Of a stretch of DNA of 6,054 bases, positions 1 through 5,278 are shown in pieces (within the stretch, counting starts at the first letter, position 1; each line of letters begins with the position of its first letter). A program made the translations under genes and the position numbers. The notes beneath the pieces are model-generated. The model saw only the letters and a list, made by a program, of their open reading frames with translations. It searched no databases and was not told the origin of the DNA. Source of the DNA: an uncultured Coriobacteriaceae bacterium (GTDB taxonomy: Bacteria; Actinomycetota; Coriobacteriia; Coriobacteriales; Atopobiaceae); contig URWR01000104.1 in NCBI GenBank assembly GCA_900551595.1, positions 1-6,054 on the forward strand, in the 5' to 3' direction.

Positions 1-1277
1 GCAATGCGTCTCAGCTGCCAGGTCGTGTGGCATTAGCGATCGATCCCACTATTATTTCTGAGCTCGCTCGTCAGCTGGGTGAGGGCTCCATAGTTGTTTG
101 CGGTACCAACGGTAAGACAACAACGAACAATATTATTGCCTCAGCAATTGAAGCGTCGGGCAATAAAGTTGCATGCAATCGTGCGGGAGCAAACATGGCT
201 CCCGGTGTCGCTGCGGCTATGATGAGCACACGGAGAGCTACGTGGGCGGTAATGGAAGCAGACGAACTGTCTACACGAATTATTTTACCGGCGCTGCGTC
301 CTCGCTATCTCGTGCTGCTTAATCTGTTTCGAGATCAGCTTGATCGCGCTGGTGAGATAGATCATGTGCAGGAAGTTATCGTTGAAGCCTTAGCTTCATC
401 GCCTGAAACAACTCTTCTAGTATGTGGCGATGATCCTCTGTCAATGGGGATTGCACGATGTGCTGCACAGTCAGGAACGTCCGTTATTACATTCGGTATT
501 GGTGAGGATCTTGGTCTAGCTCCTGATAGGGTTCCAGAAGCCCGCTTCTGCCAAGTGTGTGGATCAGAGCTTATTTATGACTATCGCGCCTATGCACAAC
601 TGGGTGCGTTTCGATGCCCTCAAGGTGATTTTTCTCGGCCGGACCTTGATTTTGTTGCTACGAACGTAAGAGTTAATCGCTCGGGCGTGGCTTTTGAGGT
701 TACCACTCCCGATGGTGAAACCTGTCAAATATCAGCGGATTTTGGTGGCGTATATATGGTGTATAACCTTTTGGCTGCCTATGCTGCTGCGCATCTTGCA
801 GGTGTATCAAACCAAACTTTCCAACATACCCTTGATGAGTATCATCCCGAGAATGGCCGTCTCCAACATTTTGATGTTGGAGGACGTGAAGTGATACTTA
901 ATTTGGCAAAGAACCCTACCGGCTTTAACCAAAATATATCTTTACTTATCCAGGATGATCGTCCCAAGGCGGCGTATCTCGTGGTTAACGATGATTTTAA
1001 TGATGGTAAAGATATCTCTTGGATTTGGGACGTAGATTTCGAACGCTTGGCAACCGATAGTAGCGCCTGTGTCGTAGTTGGCGGAACGCGTGCTAATGAC
1101 TTGCAGGTGCGTATGAAATATGCCGATATCCAAGCGGATATTGTCGATTCTGTTGAAGCGGCACTCAAGCATATTGCAGCGCTTCCTCAAGAATATCCAC
1201 TGTATGTTCTCACCAACTATTCTGCACTCTGGCCTGCAAAGGCTGAACTCGAACGGATGGGGGAGCGTCATGACTGA
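1..1277 (+). CDS. murT: MurT, lipid II isoglutaminyl synthase Mur-ligase subunit (5' partial)
   Basis: MurT is the ATP-using subunit of the MurT-GatD complex, which amidates D-Glu of the lipid II stem peptide to D-isoglutamine at the inner face of the membrane. The Mur-ligase P-loop GTNGKTT is at nt 102-122. A Zn-ribbon-like insert follows (CxxC at nt 549-560, CP at 615-620), then the Mur central-domain segment YNLLAAY. The C-terminal DUF1727 part has NLAKNPTGFN and NDDFNDGKDISWIWD; by family knowledge the Asp before Gly in the latter helps ammonia transfer. The reading frame is already open from nt 3 and encodes NASQLPGRVALAIDP, which matches the conserved segment before the P-loop in MurT proteins. 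The gene therefore starts before the window, and the GTG at nt 27 is an internal Val codon. The fourth ribbon Cys appears to be replaced by Gly (nt 624-626). The last 8 nt overlap gatD. Product assignment is firm; the true start is not visible. Confidence 0.93.
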   Translation, partial: NASQLPGRVALAIDPTIISELARQLGEGSIVVCGTNGKTTTNNIIASAIEASGNKVACNRAGANMAPGVAAAMMSTRRATWAVMEADELSTRIILPALRPRYLVLLNLFRDQLDRAGEIDHVQEVIVEALASSPETTLLVCGDDPLSMGIARCAAQSGTSVITFGIGEDLGLAPDRVPEARFCQVCGSELIYDYRAYAQLGAFRCPQGDFSRPDLDFVATNVRVNRSGVAFEVTTPDGETCQISADFGGVYMVYNLLAAYAAAHLAGVSNQTFQHTLDEYHPENGRLQHFDVGGREVILNLAKNPTGFNQNISLLIQDDRPKAAYLVVNDDFNDGKDISWIWDVDFERLATDSSACVVVGGTRANDLQVRMKYADIQADIVDSVEAALKHIAALPQEYPLYVLTNYSALWPAKAELERMGERHD

Positions 1278-2016
1278 GCGCAAGCTTGTAATAGCGCATC
1301 TCTTCCCCGAACTTCTCAATCTCTATGGAGATTCAGGCAACATCCTGTGCTTAAGAAAACGCATGGAGTGGCGAGGTATTACCTGTGAGATCCGTGAGGT
1401 TCATCCGGGCGATACGCCGAGTTTCTCTGGTGTTGACCTTGCCTTTATTGGTGGTGGTTCGGATCGTGAGCAAAAAATTGTATGCGATAAATTGCTTGCG
1501 GTTGGAAGTGAAGTTCGCTCTTTTGTGGAAGATTATGGCGTGCTTCTTGCGGTATGTGGCGGGTATCAGCTTTTAGGTGAGAGTTACCTCATAGGCAACG
1601 AGAAAGTCCAAGGCCTTAGTTTGGTAGATCTCTATACAGATCATGGCGATCCACGTCTCATCGGTAACGTTATTGTTCAGAGTTCGGTTTCAGAACAGCC
1701 TATCGTGGGATATGAAAACCATGCAGGCAGAACTCATTTGGGTCCGAGTGCCACTGCTCTTGGCAAAGTTTTGTATGGACATGGGAACGATGGAGTGTCT
1801 GGCGAAGAAGGCGTTTTGTACAAAAATGTATTAGGAACGTATGTACATGGACCTCTTTTGCCTAAGAATCCTGGTGTTGCAGATTGGGCTATAGCTCGTG
1901 CTCTTGAGCGTAAATACGGCAAAGGACAACTTGAAGCGCTTGATGATACGGTTGAGCTTGCTGCAAATCAGATTATGTACGATCGTCTCATGCATGGAGA
2001 GGTTAAAGAGCAGTAG
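1270..2016 (+). CDS. gatD: GatD, glutamine amidotransferase subunit of lipid II isoglutaminyl synthase
   Basis: GatD is a class I, CobB/CobQ-type glutaminase that releases ammonia from glutamine and channels it to MurT for lipid II amidation. The protein is 248 aa, about normal for the family. Visible landmarks are LFPELLNLYGDSGN near the N-terminus, FIGGGSDREQ at about 60-69, the nucleophile elbow LLAVCGGYQLLG with catalytic Cys96, GYENHAGRT at 147-155 and the catalytic His193 in GTYVHGPLLPKNP. The frame is open further upstream, but the ATG at 1270 is chosen because the protein then begins at the family's usual N-terminus. This start has a GGGGGAG ribosome binding site at 1259-1265 and overlaps the murT stop by 8 nt, which suggests translational coupling and equal subunit supply. 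It is followed by a weak terminator candidate and then an unrelated riboswitch-controlled operon. Confidence 0.95.
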   Translation: MTERKLVIAHLFPELLNLYGDSGNILCLRKRMEWRGITCEIREVHPGDTPSFSGVDLAFIGGGSDREQKIVCDKLLAVGSEVRSFVEDYGVLLAVCGGYQLLGESYLIGNEKVQGLSLVDLYTDHGDPRLIGNVIVQSSVSEQPIVGYENHAGRTHLGPSATALGKVLYGHGNDGVSGEEGVLYKNVLGTYVHGPLLPKNPGVADWAIARALERKYGKGQLEALDDTVELAANQIMYDRLMHGEVKEQ

Positions 2017-2034
2017 AGACTCAAATCTCTTTTT
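2015..2034 (+). terminator. Weak candidate intrinsic terminator after gatD
   Basis: AGAGA (2015-2019), a 6-nt loop CTCAAA and TCTCT (2026-2030) form a 5-bp stem followed directly by four more T residues (2031-2034), giving a run of five Ts from 2030. Position just at the gatD stop and the T run fit a terminator. The stem is short and AU-rich, so termination is probably incomplete. An alternative stem AAAGAG (2005-2010) with CTCTTT (2027-2032) shares the same 3' arm. This is inference from pairing only. Confidence 0.35.
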
Positions 2035-2036
2035 CG

Positions 2037-2045
2037 TGTTACACT
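2037..2045 (+). promoter_or_regulatory. Candidate extended -10 promoter for the TPP-controlled operon
   Basis: TGTTACACT is a TG-N extended -10 followed by TACACT (4 of 6 matches to TATAAT). It would start transcription at about nt 2051-2053, just before the riboswitch aptamer, which is where a 5' end is needed. No convincing -35 box is visible 16-18 nt upstream. Readthrough from murT-gatD is an alternative source of transcript. Confidence 0.3.
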
Positions 2046-2059
2046 GCACAAAGTGTTAT

Positions 2060-2150
2060 GACAACGGGGGGGCTGACGCACGTCGGCTGAGATTGGATCC
2101 AAAGCGATCCTGACCCGCAACCTGATCTGGGTAATGCCAGCGTAGGGACC
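2060..2150 (+). promoter_or_regulatory. TPP riboswitch aptamer (THI-box)
   Basis: This RNA element binds thiamine pyrophosphate and lowers expression of the thi operon when TPP is abundant. It shows the THI-box core: CTGAGA at 2087-2092 and the segment at 2121-2148 containing CCTGATCTGG, GTAATG and CCAGCGTAGGGA. P2 is CGGG (2065-2068) with CCCG (2114-2117). P3 is CTGAC (2073-2077) with GTCGG (2082-2086), containing a G-U pair. P3a is GGATC (2095-2099) with GATCC (2106-2110). P4 is CCT (2121-2123) with AGG (2144-2146), and P5 is CTGG (2127-2130) with CCAG (2137-2140). A conventional P1 closing helix is not obvious. The downstream genes encode thiamine-type transport proteins, which fits the ligand. 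Confidence 0.95.
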
Positions 2151-2165
2151 AGAGAAGCTCGCAAT

Positions 2166-2198
2166 GGGGTCCCGAATTGTCGTGCGGGACCCCTTCTC
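2166..2198 (+). terminator. Terminator-like hairpin of the TPP riboswitch expression platform
   Basis: GGGGTCCCG (2166-2174) and CGGGACCCC (2185-2193) form a perfect 9-bp, very GC-rich stem with a 10-nt loop. The following bases TTCTCGTCT are pyrimidine-rich but lack a run of Ts, so this is not a textbook intrinsic terminator. TTCTC (2194-2198) can add to the stem by pairing with GAGAA (2152-2156) across a 9-nt bulge. The 5' arm can instead pair through GGTCCC (2168-2173) with GGGACC (2145-2150), the 3' edge of the aptamer. This makes the hairpin a plausible TPP-dependent off switch. Whether it stops transcription or mainly organises the leader cannot be decided from sequence. Confidence 0.6.
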
Positions 2199-2221
2199 GT
2201 CTCCCGCCGCAGAGAGCGAGG
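2195..2221 (+). promoter_or_regulatory. Hairpin covering the ribosome binding site of the first thi gene
   Basis: CTCGTCTC (2196-2203) pairs with GAGA (2212-2215) and CGAG (2217-2220), with G2216 bulged and an 8-nt loop. The 3' arm contains most of the GCGAGG ribosome binding site (2216-2221), which sits 5 nt before the ATG at 2227. CTCGC at 2158-2162, between aptamer and hairpin, can pair with the same GCGAG. Both pairings would hide the site, pointing to translational control in addition to or instead of termination. Confidence 0.45.
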
Positions 2222-2226
2222 TTTTA

Positions 2227-2559
2227 ATGAATTGTTCTGTGGCCATTCAATATTTACCTATGAATGCTGCCTCTGATGAAGAGACATGCCGCATTGTTGA
2301 TGAAGTTATCGCCTGTATTGATGCTTCAGGTTTGCCTTATTCCGTTGGTCCTTTCGAAACAACCATTGAGGGCTCTTTTGATGCGTGCATGAAGGTGCTA
2401 TATGAATGCCAGCTCGTTGGAGCTCGTTCGGGCTGTGAACACAGCATGGTCTACGCCAAGATTAACTATCGTCCCAACGGTGAGGTAATGTCGACCGAGC
2501 ATAAGATCGGTAAATATCATGATGCCGATGATGTTGTAGAGGCTTTCGATGCAGCATAA
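2227..2559 (+). CDS. MTH1187/YkoF-type thiamine-binding protein
   Basis: This 110-aa protein matches the thiamine-binding (former DUF77, MTH1187) family: N-terminal CSVAIQYLPM strand, central GPFETTIEG, then YAKINY and STEHKIGKY. These small ferredoxin-like proteins act in the cytoplasm and bind thiamine or related pyrimidines; Thermotoga maritima TM0486 is a studied member. No signal peptide or membrane segment is seen. The ATG at 2227 is chosen because GCGAGG lies 5 nt upstream and the family N-terminus follows. A longer frame from ATG 2164 would run through the riboswitch hairpin. The protein has six Cys (3, 21, 30, 54, 61, 70), many for its size. It is first in the operon under TPP control, and its end overlaps the permease start by 11 nt. 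Its exact role (ligand buffering, sensing or handover from the importer) is unknown. Confidence 0.9.
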   Translation: MNCSVAIQYLPMNAASDEETCRIVDEVIACIDASGLPYSVGPFETTIEGSFDACMKVLYECQLVGARSGCEHSMVYAKINYRPNGEVMSTEHKIGKYHDADDVVEAFDAA

Positions 2560-3328
2560 GGGTGCACATAGTTTTCGCTATCCCAACTGGCTTCCAGCCC
2601 TCATTGCGGTGGTAGGTTTTATTGCCCTGTGGCAAGCGGTGTGCTCGCTTGGCTTAGTACCAACTTATCTACTACCGAGCCCCATGGATGTTGTATCTGC
2701 CTTTATTGAGGACTCACAGCTTTTAGCATCCCACGCAGTAACAACACTCACCGAGGCGGCAATTGGTCTGCTTGCGGGTGTTGCACTCGGGTTTGTTATG
2801 GCTGTTGTGATGGATAGGTTTGAGGTGATATACCAAGCGTTTGATCCACTTATTACCATCTCTCAAACCATTCCAACTGTTGCGATAGCTCCTTTGTTAG
2901 TACTTTGGTTTGGCTATGGCATTCTTCCGAAAGTAGTCCTTGTTATTCTCACCACGTTTTTCCCAATAACTGTTGCGTTGGTGAGAGGCTTTCGTTCGGT
3001 TGATCCAGATGTTGTAGACCTAATGCGCACCATGACCGCAACTCGTTGGCAAATCTTTTTCTATGCAAAGTTGCCTGCTGCGGCAGAGCAGTTCTTTTCG
3101 GGCCTGCGTATCAGTGCTACCTATGCCATCGTTGGTGCTGTTATCGCCGAATGGCTTGGTGGTTTTTTGGGTCTCGGTGTGTATATGACGCGTGTTAGAA
3201 AGTCGTTTGCATACGACCGTATGTTTGCGTCAATCATTCTCATTTCGGCGCTCTCACTTGCCCTTATGAAGGGTGTAAATCTGCTTGAGCGCGTATGTAT
3301 GCCTTGGAAAAAGGTGGAAAGGAAATAA
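2549..3328 (+). CDS. thiX: ABC transporter permease, thiamine-precursor type (ThiX-like)
   Basis: This 259-aa integral membrane protein belongs to the binding-protein-dependent permease family that includes ThiX, SsuC and TauC. About six hydrophobic segments are visible, near residues 15-35, 68-88, 108-122, 127-146, 190-210 and 226-246. The cytoplasmic EAA-type loop that contacts the ATPase lies at about 157-189 (DLMRTMTATRW, FYAKLPAA, SGLRIS). LLPSP at 41-45 is typical of the first periplasm-side loop in this family. The ATG at 2549 overlaps the previous gene by 11 nt and has AGAGG at 2538-2542, 6 nt upstream. The thiamine-related substrate is inferred from the TPP riboswitch and the neighbouring THI5-type binding protein, not from the permease itself, which resembles sulfonate and nitrate permeases as well. 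Confidence 0.9.
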   Translation: MQHKGAHSFRYPNWLPALIAVVGFIALWQAVCSLGLVPTYLLPSPMDVVSAFIEDSQLLASHAVTTLTEAAIGLLAGVALGFVMAVVMDRFEVIYQAFDPLITISQTIPTVAIAPLLVLWFGYGILPKVVLVILTTFFPITVALVRGFRSVDPDVVDLMRTMTATRWQIFFYAKLPAAAEQFFSGLRISATYAIVGAVIAEWLGGFLGLGVYMTRVRKSFAYDRMFASIILISALSLALMKGVNLLERVCMPWKKVERK

Positions 3329-3329
3329 C

Positions 3330-4361
3330 ATGAGCAATAAAGGAATGCTCTCAAGATCTCTTTCGCGTAGGAAATTTGTTGCTGGTGCTGCAGGTGCTGC
3401 GGCATTAGCAGGCACTGCTGCACTTGCGGGATGCTCAGACGCCGCTGCAGGTGATGCTACTCATATTACGTTTTGTTTGGACTACACTCCTAACACCAAC
3501 CATACGGGAATTTACGTTGCACAACAGAGTGGATATTTTACTGACGAGGGTCTTGAGGTAGAAATAGTTCAGCCTGCCGAAGATACTGCTGAAGCTATGA
3601 TCGGATCTGGTCAGGCGCAGATGGGCGTTTCTTATCAGGACTACATTGCTAACTCTCTCGCAAGTGATAATCCCTTGCCGATACAGGCAGTTGCTGCTGT
3701 TATTCAACACAACACCTCAGGCATTATGAGTAGGGCAGAAGACGGAATTACCCGTCCGCGCGATATGGAGGGTTTCCGCTACGCTACATGGGATATGCCC
3801 GTTGAGCAGGCCACAATCAAATATGTTGTAGAAAAGGACGGCGGCGATTATTCTCGCGTCCAGCTCGTACCTTCTACTGCGCAGGATGAGGTTTCTGGCC
3901 TTCGGGCAGATATGTTTGATACGGTATGGGCATATGAAGCATGGGGTGTTCAGAACGCGGTCGTGCAGGACTACCCGTGCAATTACTTCTCGTTCATCTC
4001 TATTGATGATGTCTTTGATTATTACACGCCCGTTATTGCAGCAAATAATGATTTCTGTGCTGAGAACCCCGAGGTGGTAAAGGCATTTTTGCGCGCTGTT
4101 AAGAAGGGCTATGAGTTTGCAATCTCCAATCCCGATGATGCAGCTCAACAGCTTCTCGATGCGGTGCCCGAACTTGATGAAGCACTCGTTCGCCAGAGCC
4201 AGCAGTATCTGACCGGTCAGTATCAGGCCGATGCTGCATCGTGGGGTGTTATCGATGCCGAGCGCTGGAGCCGCTTCTATCAATGGCTTAACGATAATAA
4301 TCTCGTTGAGAACCAGCTTGATGTTAATGCGGGATGGTCGATGGACTATCTGGAGGCATAA
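3330..4361 (+). CDS. thiY: NMT1/THI5-like substrate-binding lipoprotein (ThiY-like), Tat signal
   Basis: This 343-aa extracytoplasmic binding protein is likely to capture a thiamine pyrimidine precursor (formylaminopyrimidine or HMP type, by analogy with ThiY) for the ThiX/ThiZ-like importer. The N-terminus has a twin-arginine motif SRRKFVAG (12-19), an Ala/Gly-rich hydrophobic stretch and a lipobox LAGC with Cys35 as the probable lipidated residue. The mature part begins with the family hallmark LDYTPNTNHTGIYVA (50-64), followed by GYFTDEGLEVE and the two-lobed SBP fold pattern. The ATG at 3330 is 1 nt after the permease stop, with AAAGGA at 3318-3323. The in-frame ATG at 3285 would lie inside the permease gene and put 15 extra residues before the signal peptide, so it is rejected. 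ThiY is a functional analogy; thiamine itself or another pyrimidine is possible. Confidence 0.92.
   Translation: MSNKGMLSRSLSRRKFVAGAAGAAALAGTAALAGCSDAAAGDATHITFCLDYTPNTNHTGIYVAQQSGYFTDEGLEVEIVQPAEDTAEAMIGSGQAQMGVSYQDYIANSLASDNPLPIQAVAAVIQHNTSGIMSRAEDGITRPRDMEGFRYATWDMPVEQATIKYVVEKDGGDYSRVQLVPSTAQDEVSGLRADMFDTVWAYEAWGVQNAVVQDYPCNYFSFISIDDVFDYYTPVIAANNDFCAENPEVVKAFLRAVKKGYEFAISNPDDAAQQLLDAVPELDEALVRQSQQYLTGQYQADAASWGVIDAERWSRFYQWLNDNNLVENQLDVNAGWSMDYLEA
4352..4356 (+). promoter_or_regulatory. Ribosome binding site deciding a GTG start
   Basis: GGAGG lies inside the last codons of the binding-protein gene, 7 nt before the GTG at 4364. It is the best Shine-Dalgarno match for the ATPase gene. 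A second, weaker option is GAGG at 4382-4385, 8 nt before the ATG at 4394. Confidence 0.6.
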
Positions 4362-4363
4362 AG

Positions 4364-5188
4364 GTGTCCGGTGTCCAAGATGAGGATCGTTGTATGAATA
4401 CCAACAATGGCGATACTGGCGGAGTCGATGCTCAAGTTCCTGCCCTTGAAGCACGAAATGTCCAGCTTGCTTGGGGTGATGAGCTTATTGCCTCTGACAT
4501 TTCGCTTCATGTTGAGCAGGGTGAAATCGTCTGTTTAGTTGGACGATCCGGCTGCGGCAAAACGACCTTATTCCATGCCTTGGCAGGCCTTACTGTTCCT
4601 CCTGCTGGAGAGATATTGCTGCATGGGGAGAATATAACCGGACAAGCCGGGCATGTGAGCTACATGCTTCAAAAAGATCTTTTGCTGCCGAGCCGAACAA
4701 TCATAGATAACGTGTGTCTTCCTCTCTTGGTGCAAGGGGTGTCTAAGCGTGAAGCCCATCGTCGTGCGAAACCGCTGTTTGAGCAGTTTGGGTTAGCCGG
4801 TACCGAACAAGCATGGCCTTCTCAGTTGTCCGGTGGTATGCGTCAGCGTGCGGCCCTTCTCAGAACGTATCTGATGAACAACGACGTGATTCTTCTCGAC
4901 GAGCCTTTCTCGGCTTTGGACGCACTTACTCGTACCGATATGCGCGGATGGTTCTGCGGGATTGTTAAGGACCTTGGCCTTTCTGCTTTGGTTGTTACCC
5001 ATGATGTGGATGAAGCAGTTTCTATGGCGCAACGTATCTATGTGATGAGGGGAAATCCTACTGCTGGAGAGCCCTCAAAACTCGTAGGAGAAATAGCGGT
5101 ACCTCGTCCAAGTCAGAATAGTGAGCGATTTGATTTAACGGTTGAATACCTTACGTGCAAGCGACAAACGCTTGATCTTCTCGGGTGA
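4364..5188 (+). CDS. thiZ: ABC transporter ATP-binding protein, thiamine-precursor type (ThiZ-like)
   Basis: This is the cytoplasmic ATPase that powers the importer. Counting from the GTG start (274 aa), it has Walker A GRSGCGKT (60-67), Q-loop Gln103 in YMLQKDLLLPS, the ABC signature LSGGM (155-159, with MRQR following), Walker B VILLDE (175-180), a D-loop SALD and the switch His213 in VVTHD. All catalytic motifs are intact. The family is the nitrate/sulfonate/taurine-type ATPase group, to which ThiZ belongs. Start choice is uncertain: GTG 4364 has the strongest ribosome binding site (GGAGG) and a 2-nt gap to the upstream stop, while ATG 4394 gives a 264-aa protein and also has GAGG upstream. 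ATG 4334 lacks a good site and overlaps the previous gene by 28 nt. The conserved domain begins only at about PALEARNV, so homology does not settle it. This is the last gene before the terminator. Confidence 0.9.
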   Translation: MSGVQDEDRCMNTNNGDTGGVDAQVPALEARNVQLAWGDELIASDISLHVEQGEIVCLVGRSGCGKTTLFHALAGLTVPPAGEILLHGENITGQAGHVSYMLQKDLLLPSRTIIDNVCLPLLVQGVSKREAHRRAKPLFEQFGLAGTEQAWPSQLSGGMRQRAALLRTYLMNNDVILLDEPFSALDALTRTDMRGWFCGIVKDLGLSALVVTHDVDEAVSMAQRIYVMRGNPTAGEPSKLVGEIAVPRPSQNSERFDLTVEYLTCKRQTLDLLG

Positions 5189-5236
5189 CGTGTTTTAGAC
5201 AGAGCTGCAGATATTGCTGCCAGACGGATAAAAAAT

Positions 5237-5270
5237 AAAGGCAGGAGATGGTAAAATCTCCTGCCTTTTT
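5237..5270. terminator. Strong bidirectional intrinsic terminator between convergent genes
   Basis: AAAGGCAGGAGAT (5237-5249) and ATCTCCTGCCTTT (5256-5268) form a perfect 13-bp stem with a 6-nt loop, GGTAAA. T5266-T5270 gives the tail for the plus-strand thi operon. The A-rich AAAAAATAAA before the stem gives a T-rich tail on the minus strand, so it also serves the gene ending at 5279. The remaining 48 nt between the thiZ stop and the stem shows nothing I can name. Confidence 0.93.
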
Positions 5271-5278
5271 CATGAACT

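Noticed and set aside
27..29. GTG as the start of murT
   Set aside because: The frame is open upstream to nt 3 and encodes residues conserved in MurT before this codon. The protein would lack its usual N-terminal segment.
842..1319. Minus-strand open frames opposite the end of murT
   Set aside because: Antisense shadows of a well-supported gene, with no homology features or ribosome binding site.
2054..2059. TGTTAT as a -10 box
   Set aside because: Transcription would start near 2066 and remove the 5' edge of the aptamer. TGTTACACT at 2037-2045 is better placed.
2093..2102. Palindrome TTGGATCCAA as a possible operator
   Set aside because: It is explained as part of the P3a stem of the TPP aptamer (GGATC pairing with GATCC at 2106-2110).
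2164..2226. N-terminal extension of the thiamine-binding protein from ATG 2164
   Set aside because: It would translate through the 9-bp riboswitch hairpin, has no ribosome binding site and adds residues not seen in the family. ATG 2227 has a good site.
3717..4454. Long minus-strand open frame (245 codons) opposite the binding-protein gene
   Set aside because: It lies entirely antisense to thiY and the start of thiZ, has no recognisable domain, and its composition fits the complement of real codons.
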